Assembly: GCF_000485595.1 (NCBI RefSeq)
Contig: NW_014577074.1
Span: forward strand, 1,110,099 to 1,132,261
Reading direction: 5' to 3'
Source: Priapulus caudatus
Lineage: Eukaryota > Priapulida > Priapulimorpha > Priapulimorphida > Priapulidae
Length of the DNA stretch: 22,163 bases
Part shown: positions 1 to 9,757 of the stretch, in pieces
Layout: each line of letters begins with the position of its first letter
Numbering within the stretch: position 1 is the stretch's first letter
Notes under the pieces: model-generated
Told to the model about the DNA's origin: nothing
The model's database searches: none
Seen by the model: the letters and a program-made list of their open reading frames with translations, nothing else
Program-made: the position numbers and the translations under genes

Positions 1-1396
1 AACTCACAGTTGTCTGTAAGTTCTTTATATAGCTTGTAACAAGACTTCGATCAGCAGGTGCTGTGTATCGCCATGTAGGTATTCAGAGGTGTGTAAAGGT
101 ACGGCATGGTGTAAAGAGCGTTGTGTGAAGAAGTGAGGAGAGCCATTAGTCTCAAAATGGGGATAACATAGCCTGCGTCTCACTCTGTGTTCTCTGACCA
201 GGGTTCCAGGAAAACCTGTGTCAGTGGCGTTGACAGTAAGCCACATGTGCACAGAAGTAGCAGAAGTCATATCGATTTGGGCATCACACAATCTTTATAT
301 CGAAATCTCGTATGTGGAAAACCGAAACTGGCGCGACTTCTTTTACTTCTTTTCTTAAATATCCCAAAGCACAAGCGATAGAAATGGAATGGTCCCGGCG
401 CGACTAGTATATTCCGTGCGGTAGCAGAACAAGTATAGGCAGTGTCACAGATCTCGCAATGAAAGCACTGGAAGAACTGGCAAAGTGCGAAATGGGGGGC
501 GTAAAGGGGATAACAGGAGTCGTGAAGAGATTATGAGCACACTGGGAGGGGTATGAAAAAAAGACGTCCAGTAACAGATCAAGGCAGAGCACTAGGACAG
601 CTATAAGAGAACGTACTGTGTTCTAGCGAAACTAATAGCACGTACGTGGAGGTCAGAGGGAGGGGTGAGGGTATATGCGTGAAAAGAACGGAGCAAGGCC
701 ACCCTAAGGACAGACGAGGAAGTCTCACTGTGAGCAAATGATCATCGTATAATGGAGCTAGGTTTTACGACTCATATCAGAAGAGCGCAAGGAAAAGACA
801 TACGTTACTGATATGTCGTGTAGCATGCGTGACAGTAAAGGTGGTAGCCATCACATGACGCAGGATGGCCTAGCGCTTTGTAAAATACGGTATGAACGAA
901 TGTTAGATGTGTAGCGGAAAACTCAAATCGCGTGAAATAATCGAGAGCACGGAACATGGACCCGCTAGTTAAATGTCAAAAGCAGGCGTGTCCTCGATAT
1001 ATGCACAGCGTCCGTTTTATAAATTGGCGCTTACCAGGTATATCACGATATATATATATACCATTTAATACCCAAGGGCCCTCATCTATATCTAATAGCA
1101 ATGCTTCTGAAAAGAGAGTATGAGAGCTGTAGGGCCAATGAACACATACCAGGTAGGCTATATCACCACACATACCGTTCAGCGCAGAGAGAGTCTTCTA
1201 CATCTATTAGTAATGTGAGAGTGACGCGTATACGACGCAACTCTTTGCTCAACGGGTTTCTATGGCGTGCCAGGATTCCTATTGGAATGTAGATTAATTG
1301 TAGACCGTTGTACTGGTGAGCGTGAATGGCTCCATCGAAGAGAAACGCAAGAGGAGTGCTTGGCCGTTCATCAGGTCCGTTAGATGGACGCGAAAT

Positions 1397-1398
<2 letters not shown>
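1..1398. other. No gene recognised; unique sequence
   Basis: No convincing exon, RNA gene or transposon end was found on either strand. Open frames are short (up to about 88 codons), have no codon-use pattern and match no family I know. A short AT run lies near 1046-1061. The CCCGCTAGT at 962-970 resembles a Helitron 3' end but has no hairpin in front of it. Confidence 0.5.

Positions 1399-1463
<65 letters not shown>
1399..1463. repeat. (TG)n microsatellite
   Basis: About 32 uninterrupted TG dinucleotides. The frames through it encode alternating Cys-Val or Thr-His and are artefacts. Alternating purine-pyrimidine DNA of this length can adopt Z-DNA. Confidence 0.97.
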
Positions 1464-1464
<1 letters not shown>

Positions 1465-1670
1465 CATTTATCACTTGGCGTTAAACAGCTATATTGGAAT
1501 CATAACGAAAACTAAGCGAACACCGAAAAACTAAGCGAAGCGACAAGCTACTAATATCGTCAATCGGGAAAAAAGGCGAAGGTTTTTACTAAACATCGTA
1601 CATCACGCGCACAGCTCTGCGCCCGATACACCGCATAAACACATTGCCACAACGCGCAATACACCCATAA

Positions 1671-1820
1671 AACACACGCGCGCACACGCACACACCACAG
1701 CACACACCACACAACACACACACATACAACACACACACACACACACACACCACACACACACATACACACACACAGTATGCACATGCACACACACACGACA
1801 CACACACACCACACAGGCCA

Positions 1821-1866
<46 letters not shown>

Positions 1867-1900
1867 GCGCGCGCGCATGCACACACAATGCACGCATGCA
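1671..1900. repeat. Compound (CA)n / (CG)n microsatellite
   Basis: A degenerate CA-rich tract holds several pure (CA)n runs, the longest near 1823-1864, and ends in CGCGCGCGCGCG and ATGCA steps. It is opposite in orientation to the (TG)n tract about 300 bp upstream. Overlapping Cys/Val-rich minus-strand frames are repeat artefacts. Confidence 0.95.
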
Positions 1901-2106
1901 AATACACTGACGCACAGACCTTATAGCACATCGCTCGTTAATTCGCGTACATTGATATAATAGGTGTTCAGCCGCTGGACGTGTAAATAGCGTGTCATGC
2001 AATAAATAACGCAATCATATAACGTCGAATTTACGCACAGACGCGATAACGTTGGTGACACAGTCGGTAGTAATACGTACTCCAAGATGGGAATAGTCTC
2101 ACCAGC

Positions 2107-2123
2107 CCTCTCCTTCTCTCCAC

Positions 2124-2155
<32 letters not shown>

Positions 2156-2192
2156 ATCTCTCTTTCTCTCCCCCTTTCTCCTCCTTTCTTTC
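2107..2192. repeat. (CT)n polypyrimidine tract
   Basis: The + strand is almost pure pyrimidine, mainly CT with a few TTT, CCC and single-A interruptions. Mirror-type polypurine/polypyrimidine tracts of this kind can form triplex DNA. The minus-strand Arg/Glu frame across it is an artefact. Confidence 0.95.
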
Positions 2193-2297
2193 CCGCCACT
2201 GCACATAACGATGACGATGCGTATGTAGTTTTCAGCATAAATCAACTCTGACATTGTGTACAACAACTGCTTCCTATGTACCAAATCTTGATTATCC

Positions 2298-2313
2298 TAT
2301 TATTAATATTATT

Positions 2314-2375
<62 letters not shown>

Positions 2376-2376
2376 A
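2298..2376. repeat. (ATT)n-(TTG)n trinucleotide microsatellite
   Basis: A few TAT/ATT steps lead into about 20 perfect TTG units (2316-2376). The minus strand reads CAA, giving a poly-Asn frame. Nothing around it suggests an exon. Confidence 0.95.
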
Positions 2377-3193
2377 AGGCAATTTGCGTTCAGAAATCGT
2401 GATTGCTTTAGCTAACCGTTTGTTTAGCGGCTGTAATATTAGCACCCATGTTTATTTGTGATTTGTAGTGAAGTGTCATTCATATCTCGTTGTGCTGTAA
2501 TTGTAAATCGTTAAGCAAATAGGAGATGTAGGGACATGTAACACAATTGGCGCGGTCCTGTGGACGCCATTACACACTCGCGTGAATTTACGAATTACTG
2601 GCCGCAGCCGCTCGATCGACGAGGCTAGTGTTGCGACTTAAGAGCCCGTTAAATATTCATCGCGAGCGCTACAAACTCGAGCGTAACTGTTAACACATAA
2701 CTTCTCTTAAATATATTATGACGGTAGTGCGCAGTTGCTTAATTGTACATGCTTACTTAATGGGTTCATGAAATGAACGGGGTATATGTAGGGGGAGTTG
2801 TATATATATATAGGTATATAATAGGGACAGATGAGTGAATGGATGGAGAAAGCGAAAGCGAAGGAGAAACGGTGTCAGCGAAACGGCAATGGTAAATACC
2901 TAAAAGAGATAGATATAGAGGTAGAGATAGAGATGGAGATGGAGATGGAGGTCGGATTGTAACAGTTGACGGTTGCAGGTGGTAACTGGGCATTACATGC
3001 AGTGCATTACTGTACTAGACCCCTTGCTCGCACTATCGCTAGATAATGGACGCCACTTTGTGTCGTCTACCATCCGCTTTCGTGTTCATCAGTTAAACGA
3101 AGGCATTTTAATATCATTTTCCTGCAATAGCAATATCGACCAGAACGCGAGAGCCCACCTAAGGAAATATATGGCACGCCTGATGTGCCTTAT
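2377..3193. other. No gene recognised
   Basis: AT-moderate unique sequence with short AGAT/GGAGAT runs near 2906-2953 and TA runs near 2801-2820. No splice-bounded open frame, RNA gene or transposon end was recognised. Confidence 0.5.
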
Positions 3194-3242
3194 ATAATAT
3201 ATATATAGGTCCTATATATATATATATATATACATATATAAC
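3194..3242. repeat. Palindromic (TA)n tract
   Basis: Two TA runs surround GGTCC, giving a self-complementary TATATAGGTCCTATATA core that could extrude as a cruciform. Just downstream, CTTGGCTG (3244-3251) is matched by CAGCCAAG (about 3281-3288), an 8-bp stem over a loop of about 30 nt. Confidence 0.8.
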
Positions 3243-3530
3243 AGCTTGGCTGTGGCGGAGGCAGCGGCATAGGCAGTGCCAGCCAAGTTACAATAAATCG
3301 TTGAATTAAGTAGGCATTAACACGTTTGATTACCATAAAAAACTGTATTAATGATTATAACTGCAGTATAACTATCGCCTGTTTACCTCAGTACGAATTG
3401 TATTCCACTGAATTCAGTCGTTGAGTAACCAGGAAGCTCGATTCAGAATCTTACAAATAACGTTGTCCACTTTTCGTAGATTAAACTTGATAAACGGTCT
3501 ATAGCCCGTCTTAGTTAGCCGATACGAGGA

Positions 3531-3612
3531 TAGTTGTGCTGCTGCTGCAGCTGCTGTTGTTGTTATTTCTACTGCTGCAGTTATTGCTACTGTTAGCTAC
3601 TGCTGCTGCTGC

Positions 3613-3646
<34 letters not shown>

Positions 3647-3815
3647 GCTGCTGCTACTGCCACTGTTACCGCTGCTGCTACTGTTATTGCTACTGCTACT
3701 ACTACTGCTGTTGCTGCTGCTGATGTTGTTGTTGCTGCTGCTGTTGCTGCATTTGGTGGTGCTGTTGTTGCCGTGGCATCTGCTTCTGCTGGTGGTGGTG
3801 CTGCTCTTGTAGCGT

Positions 3816-3861
<46 letters not shown>

Positions 3862-3906
3862 AGTAGTCCTCGTCTTCGTTTATGCTGCTGCTGCTGCTGC
3901 TCTGCT
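3531..3906. repeat. Compound CTG/TTG trinucleotide repeat
   Basis: About 125 nearly in-register triplets of CTG, TTG, CTA, TTA and GGT type, with pure TTG runs near 3614-3645 and 3818-3858 and pure CTG at the 3' end. One + frame gives Val/Ala-rich peptide, another poly-Leu, and a minus frame poly-Asn/Ser. Several overlapping frames stay open only because the triplets contain no stop. The minus-strand Gln frame is interrupted. I take it as non-coding. Confidence 0.9.
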
Positions 3907-3911
3907 CGGTT

Positions 3912-4784
3912 ATTAAGCCGGCCGTCAGCATGAGAAATTTCGATAACTAATAAACTAGTAGTAAACTAGTAATCCCTCTCGGCCGATTTTCCATCTAGCC
4001 ATGTTCTCTCCAATTCATCATGAAGCTGATTTATGACTACGTATGATACATAAACCCGCGGTCTTATTATTACTCAAGGACATGCATTCGTGACGCAACG
4101 CTCGGCATCGGGCAAATGAATTTGAGTCGCTAAATGTATAAATACATGCGATACGAATACAGAATGCATGCGACACAGAACGATGCGAAGGAATTCTCGT
4201 GTCGATATTTCAATCCGTTAAAAGTAAGCGGATCGTATTTGACATTTGTGCGAAGTGGATTTTGGAGGAGCCTTCGACATTTCACGTCGAACGTAGGCCT
4301 ACATTAACTCCCCGCGGGGATACAATGAAGAGGCGAAACGCCGGAGAATTTTGCTAATTAATAAATATGCTATACGTCGCTAAAGTTGACAACGCGTTAA
4401 TTGGTTCGCAGCTCGCATGCGAGCGGGCGCGATAACCCAAGCATATGTGCTCAACAGGTGTGATACCTATACCTGTCACACACACAGCAAGGCGACCCTG
4501 CCGTGAATAGATTTTGTCATTGGCGTATTTGGTGGCGTCGGTGACATATTGGACGCAAACATCAATTGCACAGATCTAATAAATTGAAGAAAAATCTGTT
4601 TACCATCATTCTGAACGCATCGCTCCACAAAGCTGTTAATGCCGTTTGCACTTTCTGTTTTCTGCGCATATAAGAGCTTTCCAAATACTGAACGTTGTAT
4701 TAGCCCTGCAGTGCGCGCCCCTACCAGTTTACAGCTGAGTTTGCCCTAGGCTACTATTATGTTCTAACAAATGCATGCCATCTG
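3912..4784. other. No gene recognised
   Basis: Unique sequence. TAAACTAGTA is repeated at about 3951-3971. A TATAAGAG near 4670 looks like a TATA box, but no exon or other core-promoter element supports it. No open frame has coding character. Confidence 0.45.
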
Positions 4785-5185
4785 ATCTTTCTCTCTCTCT
4801 CGCTCTCTCACACGCTCTCTCTCTCGCGCGCGCCTGTGTGTTTGTGTGGATCTTTCGTCCTCCCTTACTTAATTCTCTCATTGCATTTATCTATCTATCT
4901 ATCTGCCTATCTGTCTGTCTGTCTGTCTGCTCTGTCTGCTCTGTCTGTCTGTCTGTACTGTCCTGTCTGCTCTGTCTGATCTGTCTGTGTCTGTCTGTCC
5001 GTCTGTCGTCTCTCTGTATGGTCCTCGTCTCCCTCTCCCCCATCGCCGGTTCCTCGCTCTCTGCCTCTCTCTCTCTCTACTCTCTCTCTCTCTCGTCTTC
5101 TCTCTCTCTCTCTATTTCTCTTTTCCTTTCTCTCCTCTCTCTCTCTCTCTCCTCTCTCTCATCTCTCTCGTCTCTCTCTTTATAT
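4785..5185. repeat. 400-bp compound CT / CTGT polypyrimidine-rich tract
   Basis: Starts as (CT)n, passes through short CG and TG runs, then CTAT and CTGT tetranucleotides (4890-5010), then long (CT)n with TCGTC interruptions, and ends against TA repeats (5181-5213). Pyrimidines lie almost wholly on the + strand. Ser/Leu-rich frames across it are artefacts. Confidence 0.93.
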
Positions 5186-5457
5186 CATTATATATATATA
5201 TTATATATTATATAAAGTTGTTCAATGCCGAATTGTCGTTGTTCGCCATAACTAGAGAAACTCCGGCAGCCAAGCCGAAAACTAAATATATTTGTCAGAA
5301 TTAATTACAGCACATCTGTTCTGGGCTAAAACTTCAAATCAAATTAAAAGTTAAAAAGTAACATTTATTAAAATTTCTTATTCAATGACAATAGATGGCG
5401 TAACAATTAACATTATACATCACGTACGTGTGAATCCATGGTGTGGATAACCATAAC

Positions 5458-5532
5458 GCGCCAGTAGCCGAATGGGCATAAAGATCGGACTCCTAAACGC
5501 ATTGATTTCTGGGCTTGTATCCCATCTCGGAG
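5458..5532 (+). pseudogene. tRNA-Arg(CCU)-like sequence, probable SINE head or tRNA pseudogene
   Basis: TAGCCGAATGGG matches the RNA polymerase III A-box consensus at every fixed position. CTCCTAA fits an anticodon loop with anticodon CCU, and CTGGG/CCCAT brackets a T-loop in the right place. The order and spacing resemble eukaryotic tRNA-Arg(CCU). The B-box (GGCTTGTATCC) has about three mismatches, and the acceptor and anticodon stems pair poorly, so this is not a working tRNA. A tRNA-derived SINE is the likeliest source, but I could not define its tail or target-site duplication. Confidence 0.45.
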
Positions 5533-5828
5533 AAATGCTTTTATTTCTTTACTTCTTGGACTGTTTAGGTATGTACTTCGCCGCTAATTCATCGTTAATT
5601 TCAATTTTTTACCCATTTAAACGTTTAGTAAACAATAAAGCTATGGTAGATGATAATGATAGCGCAAACTGAACGCCGCGAAGCACTTCACGGAAGCCTA
5701 TGTAGGTATACATATCAATATTATTATTATTTTCTATATAATTTATTTTATTATTATAATTTTTTGACTTTTGTTTATTTTTACATGACTTTTATCTTTG
5801 GATTTCTATTTATTTTTTTTACTGTTGG

Positions 5829-6098
5829 GCATGGGTGATGCTAGGGCATGCGATGGGATGGGATGGGATGGGATGGCATGGAAATGGCATGGGATAGATG
5901 GGATGCCGGATGGGCATGGGATGCAGGTGCGGTGCGATTGGGATGGGAGGGCATGGCCATGCATGGCTGGGATGCGATGAGATGGCATGCGCATGGGAGT
6001 TGCGATATGGATGGGATGGGATGCGGATGCGGTGCAATTTGGATGGGAGGCAGGCATGCCGAATGCCCGATGGATGGATGCATGCATGCATGCAGCAT
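5829..6098. repeat. Degenerate GGGATG / GGCATGC tandem repeat
   Basis: A G-rich + strand tract made of GGGATG, GGCATG, GGGAGG and GATGC words, opening with four near-perfect GATGG pentamers (about 5852-5873) and closing with GATG and (GCAT)n. It is open in several frames at once because the words contain no stops. The Gly/Met/Trp and His/Pro peptides are artefacts. Confidence 0.9.
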
Positions 6099-6170
6099 AG
6101 ATTAGATATGTTCGATTTTTTTGGGATATTTTCTTTCAACAAGCGGTCACCAACTGTAACGCCACTGATT

Positions 6171-6190
6171 TCCCCGGGTATCCCGCTAGT
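6171..6190 (+). mobile_element. Possible Helitron 3' terminus
   Basis: CGGG-TAT-CCCG hairpin (6175-6185) is followed directly by CTAG (6186-6189) and T. Helitrons end in a short hairpin plus CTRR and insert between A and T. The end resembles the better supported one at 18933-18950. No 5' TC end was identified, and the stem is only 4 bp, so chance is possible. Confidence 0.3.
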
Positions 6191-6737
6191 ATATATATAA
6201 AACGATATCTCGTTGAAAACGAACTAACTATCGACTCGAATAATTCCGCATGATTGCGTGCAGTTTGATTACATTGGCATGCATGCTGTGATGAGCTAGC
6301 TTGGAACACTGTGGAACATTTTTGCAGTAGACGTTGCTTCTGGAATGGCCCATTGCCTGCGCAGTTCGCTCGCACTAAGCTGGCGCACTCGCGCACTCGC
6401 GCAGACGAACGGGCGGAGTCGCTTATATCGACGGGGAATGCAGAAATTAGTCGGATTGCGTCAAATCCATAACTAAGAACCCCCGAGACTTGAACGGGGG
6501 AGTCGAGAGGTTCCACCGCCGCCGATTTAGAACAATGCGGGTTATTTCGATTATTACAAGAGGGTAAGGAGTAGGAAACATTTTGAAGCGAGTGTGCATT
6601 TTCGTGTCAGCGCAAGTAGGCACATCTCATTCAGATTTAATTTTCGCCCTCCCACCTTCTCTATTCCTTACGCGAACATCGGGCTGTGATCATTGAAGTG
6701 CGAGAAAATGTTAATGTGTGCGCGTTGTTGTTAGGAT
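6191..6737. other. No gene recognised
   Basis: Unique sequence with a small GCGCACTC direct repeat near 6380-6402 and a GC stem-loop at 6480-6500. A 126-codon minus-strand open frame (6136-6516) crosses it but has no recognisable domain or splice context, so I do not call it a gene. Confidence 0.45.
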
Positions 6738-7812
6738 CAGTGTGTGTGTGTATGTGTGTGTGCTTGTGTGCGTGTGTGACTTCGTGTGCGTGTATATATA
6801 TTATATATATGTGTGTGTTGTGCTGTGGTGTGGTGTGTGGCCTGGCTGTGTGGTGTGTGTGTGTGTGTGCTTGTGTGCTGTGTTGTGTGCTGCTGTGTAT
6901 GTGTGAGCCTGTGCTTGTGATTATGTGCTGTGCTGTGTGTGCTGTGTGTGCTGTGGATGTGGTGTGCTGCGTGGGTGTATATGTGTGCTGTCGTTTGCGT
7001 CGCGTGCGTGTGTGTTTGTGTGTTGTGCGTGCGGTGTGCTGTTGTGTGTGTATGTGTGTGTGGTGTGTGTGTTGTGTGTGGCATGTGTGTGCTGTGTATG
7101 TGGGCCCCGGTGTGTGTGTGTAGTGTGTGGCTGTGTGTGCGTGTGTGTGCTGGTGTGTAGTGTGGTGTGTGTGCTGTGTTGTGTTGTGCGTGGTGTATAT
7201 GTGTGTGGCTGTGCACTTGCGTGCGTGTGCTGTGCTGTGTGTGGTGGCGGTGGTGTGTGCTTGTGTGTGTGTGTAGGTGTGTGTGTCGTGCGGCTGTGTG
7301 TGTGTGTGTGTGCAGCGGGTGCTGTGTGTGTAGTGTGTCCTGTGTGTGTGTGTGGTGTGTGTGTGCTGCCTGCCTTGTGTGTTGCTGTCTGTGCGTGCGC
7401 CCCTGTTGTGTGCGCTGTGTTACTATATATATTATTGTGCTGTGTGCCTGACTGTGTGTGTGTGCTGGTTTGTGTGTGGGGCGGCGTTGGTGTGTGTGCG
7501 TCGCGGCGCGCGCGTGTGTGTGCTGCTGTGTGTATTATGTGTGCTGTGTGCGTGCTGTGTCGGTTGTGTGTTGTGTGGGTGCTGTGCTGTGCGCGAGCCG
7601 GTGTGTGTGTGTCGTGTGTGCTGTGTCGTCGTCGCACTTGTGTGTGTATGCTTGCTGGTGTGTTGTGAGCGCCGTGTGTGTGTGTGATGTGTGCGCTGCT
7701 GCTGTGTGTTGTTCGTCTGTGGCGTGTGCGTGCGCTGTGCGTGTGCATGTGCGTGCGCGTACGCGTGCGCGTGCGAGTGCGCAGCCGTGCGTGCGTGCGT
7801 GCGTGCGAGCGT
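6738..7812. repeat. 1.07-kb GT-rich degenerate tract
   Basis: The + strand is almost entirely G and T, with C mostly inside TGC or TGCTG steps and very few A. Sub-motifs include TGTGTGCTGTG, GTGTGTAG and TATATATTATATA islands at 6793-6809 and 7424-7434. It ends in (GCGT)n/(GTGC)n, a strongly alternating purine-pyrimidine segment (7740-7806). Stop-free Cys/Val frames up to 247 codons (+) and Thr/His frames up to 275 codons (-) follow from this composition and are not genes. Confidence 0.95.
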
Positions 7813-8511
7813 GTTTGTTCCTAGGAGCTAGAAACGGCAAATGGACAATGAAATGAATGATGATTTTGACCTTAGTTTGGTGGAGTGACGGTCCTATTAA
7901 CTGGCTGCCAGTCGACCCCGCTTCCCTGCGCGCCATGTGTATTGCTTGAGTATACCTCAGGGATGGATTCAGGAATTCCAGAAATAACAGGTGGATGTGA
8001 AGTTTTCGAGAAATTTCGCATTTAATCCAATGAAATCTGATAATGTATGTTCCATTTAAATTGTTTATTTGAAGCAACTGTTACGACGTCTATCTGAGAA
8101 AAATTCATTGTCACATACTGTAAAAAAGGCACGTACATGTGGTCACTCAGTCCTGACCCACAATATCTCACTCGGCGTCGGTAGCCGTACGAGTATATGA
8201 CAAAACAATAATGAAATAATGACGTAATGGAGCAAATAATTTGCTAACAAAACATGCGAGAACTTGTGCAGTCATCAAGAGTAATACCTTATGCAGATAG
8301 TTTACTCTTACAGTTCCTAATCATATATGTGTAATAAAAACCTGTGGTATTGCTTACTAAAATATTGTTTACGGTATAGTTTACTATGGAAGATTTGCAG
8401 TACTAGTTGAATTTACTATAGCAATTACATACACAGAATCGGTGTATTTCAAAATTTAAAATGGACGCTGCCAGCACTATTGTCATACCACAGCCGAAAA
8501 TCATATGCTTG
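7813..8511. other. No gene recognised
   Basis: AT-leaning unique sequence between the GT tract and the palindromic array. TAGTTTACTA-like words recur near 8300-8415. No splice-bounded open frame was found. Confidence 0.5.
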
Positions 8512-9757
8512 TACGGGGCGCCATGCAGGACAGGCATTTTTGTACCTATAAACTTGACAAAAATGCAGTTTTTCGTGAACACAAAACTCAAATTTTCTGT
8601 TCAATCCTGCTCCACTAAAACTCAATTTTTGTGAACACAAAAACTCAATTCTCGTAACACGGTTCCACAAAATCTCAATTTTATAAACACAAAACTCAAT
8701 TCTGTTGGAACCGGGCTTCGCACTAAACTCAATTTTCGCTAAACACAAAACTCAATTTCTGTCGAACCTGGTCACAATAACTTCATATTTCTGTAAACAC
8801 AAAGAACTCAATTCTGTCGAACCGGTTCCACAAACTCGATCTTTGGTTGCCAAATCATTGCACACGCATGTAGAAGCGGCTACATTGGTTTCTTTCTAAA
8901 ATCGAATATGACCCTGTCCTGGCCATGGCGTACGGGGCGCCATGCCAGGAACGCGGCCTCAATTCGATTTTCGTTGCCCAAATATGGCACACGCATGTAA
9001 GAAGGGCCTACCATTGCGTCAGAAGAAACCGAAGGTCAGCCCTTCCTTAATGCGTGTGCCATATTTGGGCAACAAAATCGAGTTTTGTGGAAACCGCGTT
9101 TCGACAGAATTGATGTTTTGTGTTTACAAAATTGATTTGTGGTACAGGATTGACAGAATTGAGTTTTGTGTTCACAAATTGAGGTGTTTCTGTGCGGACT
9201 ACGGGGCCGCCATACGGGCGCCGCACATGCAGGACAGGGCCTCAATTCTGTCGAAACGGTTCCACAAAACTCGATTTGTTGCCCAAAATATGCCCACACG
9301 CATGTAAGAAGGGCCTACACTTGGTCAGCAAGAAACAATGGTAGCCCTTACTTACATTTGCGTGTGCCATATCTTGGGCAAACAAAATCGAGCAGTTTTG
9401 TGACCGGTTCGACAGAAATTGGCAGTTTTGCTGTTTACAAAATTGAGCGACCAGTTTTGTGGAACCGCTTTCGACAGGAATTGAGTTTTGTGTTTACAAA
9501 ATTGATTGTGTGGAACCGGTTCGACAGAATGAGTCTTTGTGGACGCAGATTGACAGAAATGTGGGGGAGGTTTTGCTGTTCCACAAATTGAGTTTGCTGG
9601 CAACCGGATTGACAGAATTGAGTTTTGTGTTTACAAAATTGAGTTTTGTGGTACAGGATTGACAGAATTGAGTTTTGTGTTCACAAAATTGAGTTTTGTG
9701 AGACAGAATTGAGTTTTGTTAGACAAAATTGAGCCCTGTCCTGCATGGCGCCCCGTA
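8512..9757. mobile_element. Nested palindromic repeat array (foldback-like element), 1246 bp
   Basis: The outer ends are a perfect 23-bp inverted repeat: TACGGGGCGCCATGCAGGAC plus 3 bases at 8512-8534, and its complement at 9735-9757. Further copies of the end sequence lie at about 8912-8950 (head to head) and 9202-9242, splitting the block into about three units (8512-8930, 8931-9200, 9201-9757). Left arms repeat CACAAAACTCAATT; right arms repeat its complement AATTGAGTTTTGTG, with alternating spacers TTTACAAAA and GAACCGGTTCGACAG. The centre of each unit is a second inverted repeat (GGCACACGCATGTAAGAAGG against its complement, for example 8988-9007 and 9042-9063). No transposase is encoded. 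Arms built from tandem sub-repeats resemble Foldback and Galileo-type elements; the family itself I do not recognise. Confidence 0.75.

Noticed and set aside
957-970. CCCGCTAGT resembling a Helitron 3' end
   Set aside because: No GGG-containing hairpin partner lies directly upstream.
1033-1215. Possible diverged tandem duplication around TACCAGGTA and ATCTAATAG words
   Set aside because: The matching words are short and spaced unevenly; similarity between them is not convincing.
3536-3931. Val/Ala, poly-Leu and poly-Asn/Ser frames
   Set aside because: Products of the CTG/TTG repeat in several overlapping frames, with no flanking coding sequence.
4665-4740. TATAAGAG as a core promoter
   Set aside because: No exon or other promoter element follows; the next 500 bp are simple repeat.
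6480-6500. CCCCC...GGGGG stem with GACTTGAAC, tRNA T-arm-like on the minus strand
   Set aside because: The remaining arms, A-box and acceptor stem of a tRNA are absent.
6136-6516. 126-codon minus-strand open frame
   Set aside because: No domain, no codon bias, no splice context, and it overlaps the possible Helitron end.
6921-7748. Long open frames (up to 275 codons) rich in Cys/Val (+) or Thr/His (-)
   Set aside because: They exist because the GT-rich repeat contains few stops; all frames are open at once and no splice or start context supports coding.
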